From Paraspadella gotoi (lineage: Eukaryota; Chaetognatha), in contig CM119267.1 in NCBI GenBank assembly GCA_051294375.1, forward strand, positions 18,490,900 through 18,554,899: a DNA stretch of 64,000 bases, in the 5' to 3' direction. Positions 12,343-22,810 of this stretch are shown piece by piece. The stretch's first letter is position 1, and each line of letters starts with the position of its first letter. Both the position numbers and the translations under genes were made by a program. The notes under the pieces are model-generated. The model worked only from the letters and a program-made list of their open reading frames with translations, made no database searches and was not told the DNA's origin.

Positions 12343-13893
12343 TTAATTGGAGTAGAGATTCTGGAGTCTGTCGCAAGAGGGAGTCTTATAGTTTTTACCC
12401 TTTTCGAAAAGGTTGGGGTCGTTGAATTGTCTCGCCCGCCACAGGGTGTTCTCCTTCAAGGAGCGTTCTTGGAGGCATTTTCCCCGCAGTTGGCTAACCC
12501 AGTCATCCTCGACGCCGCGCTCGACCTGACGAAGGCTGCCCCGATAATCCTTAAGGAAGTCAGGCTTGACGTAGTAGGTGACGCCGAATCTTTGGGTGAC
12601 CCGGCGGTTGCTGTACTTGTCCGTTTGGTGAAGGGAGTAGGGCGAGTCTTGAACAAAGAAACTCGAAGCCAAAGACAGGACGATGAGAAGCAGAATGGGC
12701 ATCAGTTGAACAAAAAGCGTGTATGTTGACTCCTGAAGTTAAATAGTATGTAGATAAATAGTAATAAAAAAACCCAAAAAAATCACTTTATTACAAACTG
12801 TTTTTATTCAAAAAGCGAAGAAAATATCTCGAAATATAATGTTAATAACAATAAACTAAAAGCCAAGGAAAAACTCATAAAAACAGTGAATATTAATATT
12901 TGAAAAACCAGCAAGTCGGCTGTCTCCTTAGCATCAATAGAGATTGGGGATAAAGAAAAAAGACTGCTACCTTTAGTCAAGCTTCAGTAAGACGGGCATC
13001 GCTTTTTAAAGCGCAGGTCATGAAAACAACTAACGTTTCTCACTTGTGGTTGGGATTGTTGACTATTGTGACTATGTTGATGACCGGATCTGAAGTTTCT
13101 CCGATGTACGTAAACGTTGTTGCTCGGCATTCCGCCGCCGAAGAACATGTTGAATAGCTCCTCGGCCGAAATATCAGCTTCGAAGCCCCGCGTGTAGTCG
13201 TCATGGTAGCGATGTCGCCGGCTCGTCCGCACCGTGGGTTCGTCTGCGCCGTACAAGTCGTACTTTTCCTTTTTCTCCGGATCACTGTTTCAACGGAGGA
13301 AAAGGACAAAATTAAGAAAAGTCGTGATGACCTGCAAAAGATTATCTGTTGGACATAATAGATATATATATATATATATGTTCTTGCCTCAGAACGGCGA
13401 ATGCGTTGCCAACGGCCTTGAATGCTTCCGTCGCCCCGGGGGCTTTGTTTTTGTCCGGGTGAAGCTGCAACGCTAGTTTGCGGTAGGCCTTCTTCAAAGT
13501 GTTCTCGTCGAAGTCCTTGGGCACGCCGAGGATTTCGTAGTAATCCTTACATTTCCGCACTTTCTTCACGGTCTCCATCTGATCGGGAGTATAATCCTTC
13601 TCTGCGGAGGAACCGCAAGGTCTGGACGCCGACGGACTGGCGCCATTTTGGTAAGACGACGGCTTTGATCTCCTGGTGGCATCTCCGTCGCCCGTGGGAG
13701 GCGGCGACGGGGACGGCGACGATTGGGTGGGTCGGTTCTCCTTTATGATAGCCAGGAGCTCTTTGGCTTGACGGGTCGGGTAAAGTTTCTCCGCTTTCTC
13801 CAAAAACCGTTGAGCCTTCTCCGCGTTTCCTTCCGCAATGCAACGCCGGGCGATGTCGATGCAGCGCTGGCATTCGTCTTTGTTGCCTTCCAT
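12343..13893 (-). CDS. DNAJB12/14: DnaJ homolog subfamily B member 12/14-like ER J-protein, 3 exons, 378 aa
   Basis: This is an ER-membrane Hsp40 with a cytosolic J domain that recruits Hsp70 for ER-associated degradation and membrane-protein folding. Exons 13388-13893, 13044-13284 and 12343-12732 are in phase; the length equals the human paralogues (375-379 aa). It opens [15 protein letters not shown], followed by a TPR-like helical stretch and a Ser/Pro-rich linker. The J domain runs from about residue 112 to 177 ([27 protein letters not shown] with HPD, then DPEKKEKYD). After it come [20 protein letters not shown], one membrane segment ([17 protein letters not shown]) and the C-terminal DUF1977 region ([27 protein letters not shown]). 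Intron 1 begins with GC (ctgag^gcaaga), a GC-AG intron; no GT alternative keeps the frame and the conserved Ser-Asp-Pro. An (AT)n tract lies just inside that intron. Confidence 0.94.
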
Positions 13894-14551
13894 TTCGGAT
13901 GAGTGGCCGAAGCTCCTTTCTCCCGAGATATGTTTTTGTCTCAGAAAAAAGTTAGGACAAGGGAGCTTTGTACAGTGCCTCCGTATTACATCGATTTCAT
14001 TTTTCTTTCCACGGTATGATTTTTATCAAAATTATTGAAAAATAAATTTAAAATTCTGCGTTATCAAAATATTTTTTCATAAAAAAGATCAACCAGCGAA
14101 AAATTGACCTACATAGATCGATTTACAGGAAAACAATTTATTTTGTAAAAGGGCTTTCTTCGTCATGAAAAAGCATGAGAGATAAAGTAAAAAAAAGTTG
14201 TATACCATTTCATATCACAATTCATAAAACCAAATAGGGGGTAGAGAATCAGGCATAAGGAGCAATAATTGGCCTGCGGCATGCAATGAAACGCTTGCGG
14301 CACAAGTTGTGCTCGACATTTTACAACAAATCGACTAGTTTCGGTATCAAATTATCTGTGATAATTAGAAATTCAAAGAATTTTTTTTTAAAATCCCATA
14401 GAGCCTCTAGAAAGTATTTTCACCAGAATAATTTGTAGAGTCGGGTTAAATTAAATTACTTATTTCTAACAGAATCATATAATATTGATTGGAAAAGAAA
14501 TTTACTAACCATAAAATTACACACTGACCAATATTTTTTTGGGGGGGAAGA
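13894..14551. other. Spacer between DNAJB12/14 and twinfilin
   Basis: No gene is seen. The 150 bp nearest DNAJB12/14 are probably its 5' UTR and promoter. The rest is AT-rich and likely includes the twinfilin 3' UTR. Confidence 0.4.
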
Positions 14552-16057
14552 TCACGTTCCGTCCGTACCAGTTTTTATCATCCTCCTGCAGGAGGCGAGA
14601 AACAGTAAGAAAGCGAAATAAATAACTATAAAATAGCATGAATTCATACCTCGGTCCTCTGCCACCAGGGCCCTTTGGTTTGCTGAATGTCTTCTTCGAC
14701 TTCTCTTCCAGCGGATGAAGAACGTCATCGAGGGCTTCCCGGGACACTTCGCTTCCGTTGTCAATCTCTAGTTTTTTTGAGACGACGATGCCCAATTCAC
14801 CGGAAATAACGCTTTCGAGTAACGGATTCTTGGCGGATGAATACATCATACGTTCTTTAATCGGTGCGCCATATCCTGCGAAGGTTTTAAAAATGATAAA
14901 TAAAATTCACAGAACAAGAATTGTTTTAAAATTCATTCGCATTACCGAAGGAAAAAAATAAAGAAACTATACACCCTTTTAAAATGCTTGAACAAACAAG
15001 GAAATTTACCGTTTTGTCCTGAACCAGTCCCTGCGTAAATATAAACCCTTTCAAAATACTTAAATAAGGAATCACCTATCCAAAAACCTAGAATAACTTG
15101 CCTGGCATGGAATAAATAAACACAATAGCTTCCAAATCCTCGTTCTGAAAACGATGCCGATAGTTGAATAAATGAAAACGACCGTGGTCTTGAGGCACTT
15201 TGCCCGACAGGCTTTCGACGTCGATCGTTCCGTGCTCAGCCACATGGAACGTCTCCGAGGATGTGTCCAGCATCAGCTGGAGGTAATTTATAGAACCGTT
15301 TTTCAACGAGAGCAGTTTGTCCATCGCGTCCGCCGTTGGAGGAAAGGAGATGCCACCGGCCGCCTGATGCTTAGTATTAACGCCTACGGATAATGCAGGA
15401 TGAGAACGCAAAATTTGTCTAAGCGAGGCGAAATGGACTGCCCCCTCTACCTCGACCCAACTCTTATCTCAAACACACCGATGTCCGGATTCGCTTCGGC
15501 CTTTTTTATCTCTAGTTTGTCCTCTTCGGCCTCCGTGAGCGGAGCCGGGGCCTTTTCCGCCTCCAGCCATTCGCGAAATCCCTTCAACGAGGCGTCGGCA
15601 CGATCGGTTACGAAGAGCTCGTGCTTGATGAGTCCGCCGCCGCCAAATTCTTTTTTGACGGAAGCGCGAGTCGCCGAGTAGAGCATCTTGAGTCGGACGG
15701 GCGACGAATCGGGTGACCAAGCGATGAAGAGCCATTCGTAGCCGAGATTGTTCATAGAATCCAGCCGATAGAGGATGTAGCAAGGAATGTCATCTGGTCG
15801 TGAAAATAGGAGTCATACGTTAATTTTTTCCCTCGCCATTTAAAAACAACACTGAAAATTCTGTCCTCACCCAGGAGGCACAGGGAGATCATGGGGTCAA
15901 AATCATCTTCCCAGCTGTCGCGGACGGATTCAACGCGGTCGGCAGAGACGGCGTTTTCGTTGATGCTCAATTTTATCAGACGAGTCTTGCCTCCTTTGGC
16001 CACGGCAAAAATTTTCTGCAAGTCTTCGTCCGGCAGAATTCCAGTTTGATGCGACAT
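14552..16057 (-). CDS. TWF1: Twinfilin, two ADF-H domains, 5 exons, 347 aa
   Basis: Twinfilin binds ADP-actin monomers, caps barbed ends and binds capping protein in the cytosol. Exons 15871-16057, 15479-15793, 15102-15383, 14650-14875 and 14552-14585 are in phase; the length matches human twinfilin-1 (350 aa). ADF-H domain 1 starts [17 protein letters not shown] and includes [34 protein letters not shown]. The linker has [17 protein letters not shown] 2 includes [23 protein letters not shown] and KKLEIDNG. The tail [17 protein letters not shown] is the capping-protein and phosphoinositide-binding tail. I chose the Met of MSHQTG because it matches the family start; an upstream in-frame ATG would add seven residues. 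Intron 3 begins with GC (ccag^gcaagt), the second GC-AG intron in this cluster. The last coding exon is only 34 nt. Confidence 0.95.
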
Positions 16058-18101
16058 TGTGCACCGACGGGATCTCAAGTTTTTTAAATTTTTTTTTTAT
16101 TGCAACCAATGCTCCCAAATTATTTCGACTATCTGTACTTTTTATAAGGGAAAAAATTCAAGCGTTGAATCTTACTGATTAATCTTATTATTCTTACTTA
16201 TTATCATTTTCTTGTGAGAAAGCGTTTTAATTATAAAATTATGGTTCCAGTTAAACAAATTACAGTTGCGTCTGGAGGGAAATTAACGATAGCGATAGAA
16301 ATTTAATTAGATTTACTACTAGCTCAAATCTACGTAGAGTTTATGAATTTTTAAGAGAATAAATTCCATTCGTGGTATAAGAATACAGAACTCTTGATAA
16401 CTCACAATTAGTAATCATCTAGTAATCCCAAATAATAGAAGGATTTTAAGAAACAAAATACAAAGAAATGTAAAAGAAAGAAAAAGCACAGAAATACAAA
16501 AATCAACATAAGCTGATTGATTTTCTGGCAAAAAGAATGTAAATTCATTCGAGTCCTTCAGCAGGAAAAACTGAAATATATGAATTTAAACCGTAACAAG
16601 TAACATACACGCAATATGTTAAAACTTGACAGAGTGAACTATCACAGTCTGATAGTCTCGACTGGAACAAAACATCAGGAAATATAGCTTTTCGTATATG
16701 TAACAAACTTCACAAGAAAACGGTGAAGAAATAAAAGATGGTTTCCTTCAGAATTGTTACTAAAGAGACGAAAAGCTCGTAAAATGTAAATAGTAATTAA
16801 CCCCAATGGGTGACTAGTAGAGAAATGGTAAAAGTCATGTGGAAGATACAACAGTTGAGAAAAATGATTAAAATAGTTCAGCATTTGTAAGGAAAAAAAA
16901 TTCAAGGACTTTCATTCGGCTACTATTAGAAAATCGTTCGAAATGCATCATAGGCTTTTAAGATTTGAAAACTACACAGCCTAAACGACAAATCACTTAG
17001 ATGCATGTGAATGATTAAAATCAAACTTGACTAGTCTTGGTCAACAGATTTGAAACAATCCTAAAGCGGTACAATCAAGTTATTAAGAATGATAGAATTT
17101 AAGCCTCATTGACCGGGATTGAATCAATAAGAAAAATATTCTTAAAATGTAGCAACAGGAGTGAAAAATTCCTCAGCTTCCACCTAAAGGAGAATTTAAT
17201 AATAGCTGTTATCGCTACTCTAGTCTGGGTCACGTTTCGATTTTTAAAGCAGATCTTTTAAAGCAGAATCTAGAGCTACAGTCCCCTATCAATCTAGAGA
17301 TGCGCAGCTCAGGAATTCCCACGGATTAAAAACAAAAACAAAACAATTGCAATATTTTCCACTGATGATGCGTACGATTTGAAAAACGCATACGTATATA
17401 TATCATCTTATACGTACAAAACGATGTTTTCACTGTGCTATACCATCAACAAGTTGAAAGGAAGGCAGTGAACAGGCTATACAAAGGAACAATGGTATGA
17501 GAGCGAATAACCTCGACAAAGCAGTTCAAAAGCATGTGCCTGAATCTGATTTCCATGTAGAGTGCAAAGAAAGTTCTTTAAAAAAAACTTGTTTTCATTG
17601 GTTTTAATCAAAGTTGAACTAATTTTAGATTAATTTAAAACTTTAATATTTTATTCTTAGAATGGTTCGCAACGTTCAACTTTATAGTCCCTTACCTAAA
17701 TCAATGAAGCAAATTTTAAAAGCGAAGGATGAAAGGCGAAAAAAGCATAATAAAGAGTTATATCAGTTCTACTAAAGAATTAATAAAGCCACAATTTTTG
17801 TTTCAGACAGATAATCTAGTAATTTATTAGCAAAACTGCTAATTGAGGATAAAGAAACAAGTACATATAATTATAAATGACGATGCAATCAATAATAAAG
17901 ATAGCAACGTTAAAATATACATGCATTTGACATTTTCTTATATGTAACTCGTTTGTTAATCTCCTCGTCTCCTATTATTGTTAACCGAAAATTTGAGTTT
18001 CTCAAGGTTTCACTAATAAATTCGTTAAGAATAGAAATGAGAAAAGAAAAACGGGATGGGAAAAACAACAGGACAAAATATCACAGTGAATGTATTGCTC
18101 C
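16058..18101. other. 2-kb AT-rich spacer between twinfilin and the hnRNP gene
   Basis: No open frame longer than about 75 codons and no family resemblance on either strand. It contains the twinfilin promoter on its left and the hnRNP 3' UTR on its right. I see no clear repeat or RNA gene. Confidence 0.5.
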
Positions 18102-19298
18102 CTACTTTGCAACGGACTGTTGTTGTTGTTGCTGCTCCTGCTGCTGATAACCATAACTTTGGGTCATAGGATAGGGGTATCCACGGCCGTACTGCAGCCC
18201 GTATTGCGGACTGTATGAATCGTAGTAATAGTTGTGATAGTAGCCGGGATAGCCACCGCCGCCTCCATTAGCGACGTATGACCAATGCGGGTCGTAGTAA
18301 TAGGAAGAGTACCCGCCCCAACCGCCCCTGCCGCGTCCACGCGACCCGCCCCGGAAGCCGCGCCAGTAACCCGGCTCTCCAGTCCAAGCGCGAGGGTCGT
18401 CTTTCGGAATCGCTTTCTTCACGTCGCACTTCTTTTCGGCCAACGTTTGCTTGGACTCTGCGGCGGCTTTGTCGCATGCTTCCGCATCGACGAAGGTCAC
18501 GAAACAAAATCCTGAGGAAAGATCTTTCAATAGATAGGCAGGAGCGCAATTTCTGATCTGGCAAAATTCAAAAACCCAACTGGGGGTCTCTGGACGTTGC
18601 ATTGGCAAAAGGTAACGGCATAAACAGTTGGAAAAAAAATGCTTCCCAACCTTTCCGCTCGTTCTTCAGTTTGTTGAAGGGAAACTCGATTTCGGCGACT
18701 TCGCCGAACTTTTCAAAGTGTGCCCGTATCTCCTCTTCGGGAACGTCAACGGCCACGCCGCCGACGAATACCTTCCGCACGGGTTCTTTACCCCCGCGAG
18801 CCTCGGCCCGTTTCGGGTCGATCTTCTTGTTATTGAGCGAATGAGTCGGGGCGAGCAGCACATCCTTCACCGAACCTTCATCCTCGAACAGTACGAAGCT
18901 AAAAGAGGCAAAAATTTGGTTGATTAAACTTCAGCGCCCCTAAACTAGAGCCAACTCCATAATAAGCCAGACCCGAATCCTCTAGAACGGCCCATGAAAT
19001 CGGTCTTGATGGTGACTTCTTTGATACCCCCGAATTTCTCGAAGTACTCCTGAAGTTCGGCGATGGTCGTTTCCCAACTCAACCCGCCGATGAACATTTT
19101 TCGTGCATCGTCTTCGTCCTTCGTGGAATCAATGGTGTCGCGACCTGAAAAATCGAACGGGGGCGTCTTACTATCGATGGCCTCATATAGTAGACCACAT
19201 TGCTCAATCTTACCATCGTCGGCAGCTTTATTGCCGAGGTCCTCGACACCAGTCTCCGTGGGAGGCACTTCGTCGGAATTCGGGGAAGGCTTAGACAT
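18102..19298 (-). CDS. sqd: Squid/hnRNP A/B/D-type RNA-binding protein, two RRMs plus Gly/Tyr/Gln-rich tail, 4 exons, 304 aa
   Basis: This family shuttles with mRNA and works in splicing, export and localisation. Exons 19214-19298, 18973-19144, 18651-18898 and 18102-18511 are in phase. RRM1 has RNP2 MFIGGL and RNP1 RGFGFVLF. RRM2 has RNP2 VFVGGV and RNP1 KGFCFVTF. The arrangement KKIDPKRAEA before RRM2 and CDVKKAIPKD after it matches squid and hnRNP A/B/D. The tail is RGG-rich (RGFRGGSRGRGRGGWGG), then Gly/Tyr-rich, and ends in a short Gln run (QQQEQQQQQQ). The 69-nt first intron has no stop and is a multiple of three, so retention would add 23 residues before RRM1. Assignment to squid versus other A/B/D paralogues is an inference from domain order. 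Confidence 0.88.
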
Positions 19299-19612
19299 AG
19301 TTTTAACCCTTTAACGTGCTACACTTAGGCTTTACAAATTTAAAAGTTTATACAAACTGCGAAGCGTTTTAACCTACAAGATATGAAAAAAAAAATCTGT
19401 CAATGTGATACAGAGGCGAAGGAAAATAATTTTAACGGCCTGTATGAAAAGACGGAAAAACTGGTTGCTTAAAAATGGAGATAATGTGGCTACGTAGCCA
19501 CAATAACAAATTAAAAGTTTCAAAATAATAATGCCTGCCCATTTGCTCAGTGTTTGTATTTTTTTTTTCCAAATTGATAATTTGCTGCTTATCACGGAAA
19601 TCGCTTCCAAGT
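19299..19612. other. Short spacer between TRAP-beta and the hnRNP gene
   Basis: 314 bp, AT-rich, no gene seen. It must contain the hnRNP 5' end and the TRAP-beta cleavage site. Confidence 0.4.
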
Positions 19613-19617
19613 TTATT
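19612..19617 (-). terminator. AATAAA overlapping the TRAP-beta stop codon
   Basis: On the minus strand the final codons read caa-taa followed by a second a, so the TAA stop lies inside an AATAAA hexamer. If used, the 3' UTR would be only about 15-30 nt. Confidence 0.35.
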
Positions 19618-20353
19618 GCTTTTTGGATTTAGACATGATCCCATCGTACTTAGACTTGGAGTTGTACCAGAGCGCGAAGGGTATCATTAACGACGGGGTC
19701 GTCATAACGGCGAAAGCGATCCAGTCAAGAACGTGTGGAGAAAATTTTCGGTCAAACGCCTTGAACGACATTATCCCTCCCTCTCCGGGGCCGCTGGTGT
19801 ACCCGACAGTGTGTTCGCTGGCGTCTTCGGAAGCTAAATAGCTGGACATCGCATAATAGTATAGTTTTAATTTTTTTTTTAAACAGAGGCCACAAACCAA
19901 CAAAAACAACATCCCAGTAATTAATGATCATAAAAATTACCTAACTTCCGCCGGGGTGAAATTGAAGTAGCCGCTCTTGATCGGCTTCAGCACGGCCGCA
20001 TGGGTGACGTTTGCTCCAGGAGCGATTCTCTCCCACTTCACGTCAAGTTTTCCGTGGTGAAGCTCGAAGTCCTCTTTCGGGAAGGAGGTGTCGACGAGCG
20101 AAACGTCCAGCGCCGCGCTGTCGCCCACATTGTAGAGACTGAGAATGAGAAAAAATGATGACAAGTCAATCAGATGTCAGAAAGAAAACTAGCAAACTCA
20201 CCTGTATTCAACCGTAAGGTCCTTATTTTCTACGAGGTACAAGTTGACGATGCTCTTGACCGCGAGAATCCGAGCACCACCGGCCTCCAATTCGCCCGCT
20301 ACCAACAAAAACCCCCCGATAAAAGTGAGGGCAAAGAAAAATTTTAAATTCAT
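19613..20353 (-). CDS. SSR2: Translocon-associated protein subunit beta (SSR2/TRAP-beta), 3 exons, 192 aa
   Basis: TRAP-beta is a single-pass ER membrane protein of the TRAP complex beside Sec61. Exons 20202-20353, 19941-20138 and 19613-19841 are in phase; the length is close to human SSR2 (183 aa). Residues 1-20 ([20 protein letters not shown]) are a signal peptide. The lumenal Ig-like domain has [35 protein letters not shown], an N-glycosylation sequon (NVTH) and [12 protein letters not shown]. Next come [12 protein letters not shown], one membrane helix (about residues 150-173) and a short lysine-rich cytosolic tail (SKSKKQ). A T-rich acceptor-like site lies 63 nt before the ATG (around 20417). 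The MOCS1A stop is 251 bp upstream on the same strand. Confidence 0.95.
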
Positions 20354-20604
20354 TTTTGTCTAGAGTTAAGTTTGTCCCAAAAGTAAGTCCCAAAGTAGTT
20401 TTTGAGATCGTGAGTTCTAAATAAAAAAAAACCAAACTTAACAATTTTAAACAAAATTCCCCAGAAACGTATTCATTTGTCATGATTGAATAGGCGCAAA
20501 TAATTTTTAAAAAATTCCATCATTTCCTCAAATCATTCATTCATTGACATTGATAAATTAAAAGAAATAGCACCGGCCAAAACTGATCAACAGGCAAAAA
20601 CTGA

Positions 20605-22172
20605 TCAACCACCAATAAGAATCATTGGTCTGTTTTTCTGCTGAGCGATGTTGAACATGCCGGCGTGTCGAGCTTTCTTCCGCTTCACCGCTTCTCTCAC
20701 AATCATCTCCAACTCCTCTTTCGAATTCCCACAACGAAGCGCGTCACGAAGGGAGACTTCGCTAGCGCCGAAGAGGCAGACTTTAAGATTTCCTGACAAC
20801 AAAAAATCGAATAATAACATTTAATAATAATAATAATAACATTTAACGGTTAATAAAGAGAAATCGATGCGCTTACCGTCAGCGGTGAGCCGTAACCGGG
20901 AGCACGAACCGCAAAAATGTTCACTCATAGAGGTGATGAAGCCGACGCGACCTTTAAACCCGGGAACGCGCCATGCCTTTGAGGTAGCGTCGATGGCGTC
21001 TTCTTTCGCGGCGCGATCAAACTCCGGATACTTGGAACGAATGGATGACACCGCTTCGACATATCTGAGAATGAAAAAAAGACCTTTTGATTTTTTTTTT
21101 TATTCAGCTACTATACTCTACGTTTCCAACGATTCGCTTACGAGATAAACTTGTTAAAGTTCCACTTGTTCCCATCGAACGGCATGTATTCGATAAAACG
21201 GACGTCAATGTCCAAGTCTCGCGTCAACTCCACGAACTCTGACAATTCGTCGTCGTTCAAACCCCTCATCAAAACGCAGTTAATTTTCACCGGGGAAAAG
21301 CCGGCCTCTGGTTACAAAAGTTATCCACAATTTACTATTTAAGATTTGATGTTGGATAAATACAATAAATTCATTCAATTAGGGTTTTATAAGATTAAGT
21401 AAATATATTCAGATAAGATACTAACGAAACAAAATTCCCATGCCTTTAATAGAAATATTCACACAATTTTCAGCAATTTACCAAGGGAACGATGAATGGC
21501 TGCCATTGCCTTGTGCCATCCAGGCCGTCGGGTAATAAACTCGAACTTCTTGGGTTGCAGAGTGTCAAGGCTAATGTTGATGGCGTTGAGTCCCGCATCT
21601 TGAAGGCGGGAAAGGCGTTTCGTCGAAAGTGCCATTCCATTTGTTGTGATGCCTAAAACGAGGACCTAAAAAAGATTAAAAGAAAACCAATCAAGACCCA
21701 CGCTTGAACTTTGCTACGTGGTATGGAGAAAGCGCACCTTTCGCCCCAACTCGCTCACAATGACATCAATGTCGGGTCGAACCAAAGGTTCACCACCCGT
21801 AAGGCGAATCTTATTGACGCCATTGTCCACGAAAAGTGAGCCTAGTTTGACGATCTCCTCCGTCGTCAAAAGATCTTGGCGTTTGGAAAGGTCGACGCCA
21901 TCCTCGGGCATGCAGTATTGACATCGGAGATTGCATTTTTCCGTTAACGATATCCGCAGGTAATTGTGAACTCGGCCGTGGGTGTCGACGAGAGGATTCG
22001 CCAGGGGTTCGTGAAGACGGTTCAGAGAATGCCCTGCGGGGGCTGGGCGGTCGGCGAAATAACGGAGAGTGGGGACAGACAGTTTTCTCAATGTTGGGTG
22101 CAGGAGATGGAGGGGAAAGATAGCCAGTCCGTTCGCCGACGGACGAGCGTATAAACGGGGATAAAGCGTCAT
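20605..22172 (-). CDS. MOCS1: MOCS1A, GTP 3',8-cyclase of molybdenum cofactor synthesis, 5 exons, 386 aa
   Basis: This radical-SAM enzyme (bacterial MoaA) converts GTP to 3',8-cyclo-GTP, the first step to molybdopterin, in the mitochondrion. Exons 21738-22172, 21482-21665, 21142-21307, 20877-21064 and 20605-20792 are in phase; human MOCS1A is 385 aa. The N-terminus is Arg/Leu-rich without acidic residues to about 40, as expected for a mitochondrial presequence. The SAM-binding [4Fe-4S] motif CNLRCQYC has Cys 80, 84 and 87. Further motifs are [28 protein letters not shown] and [12 protein letters not shown]. The second cluster ligands are [13 protein letters not shown] then VCLFG. The protein ends NRPMILIGG: the terminal Gly-Gly is typical of active MOCS1A. 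No MOCS1B (MoaC-like) sequence follows; the next gene is TRAP-beta 251 bp away. A short overlapping upstream ORF starts at 22188 in another frame. Confidence 0.95.
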
Positions 22173-22810
22173 TGTTGAATTTCAGCATTTTGTTCTCCCC
22201 ACTGCTCAGAGGAATGTGAGAGAAAAGACGGGAAAGTATTAAAAAAGGACGTAAATCGAAAAACAGCTTTTAAATAAATGATTTATCAACTTTAGAGATA
22301 GATGTGAAAACGTACGTAATGAGACCGAAAGTAAATTATTTTAAACTAAAATCAAAATTAAAAGATTTATTAATGCGTATGTAACTATGTAGAATTAGTT
22401 CACCTTATATTGTGTTTTGGACGAAGACAAATTAAAAGATAAAACATGCAAAATTGAGGCTTCCTTCACAGAAGCAATACTACGCAAAAGCGGACTTTAA
22501 TCGGTGAATTGTTGGTACTTAAATAGAGCCTATAATAATGACAAAATAAAAAACACCTATGATAGCATATAAAATATTGACGCGACAATAAATCGTCAAT
22601 GTGTTCAGCATGGCCATTTGAACAATTCTTCGAAAGAGATCATCATAACACTGACTGGCTTCACGACTTTTTATGAGAGGAACCTACTTGAAAAAGGCAC
22701 CGTCATCACGGTCAAACCTGCATCTGTCTATTAATTTTTGAACAAAATACTTCTACTATTGTTTAGTAAACAGTTTACATATTGTGTTGCATCCAAAAAT
22801 CTCGTGACGG
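22173..22810. other. Spacer between MOCS1A and DNM1L
   Basis: No gene is seen. On the minus strand a strong pyrimidine tract ending ctctgagcag stops 29 nt before the MOCS1A ATG and could be an acceptor for a 5' UTR intron or a trans-spliced leader. The remainder is AT-rich and probably DNM1L 3' UTR. Confidence 0.4.

Noticed and set aside
12229-12729. 166-codon plus-strand open frame
   Set aside because: It overlaps DNAJB12/14 exon 3 in antisense, where the minus strand encodes the conserved C-terminal region.
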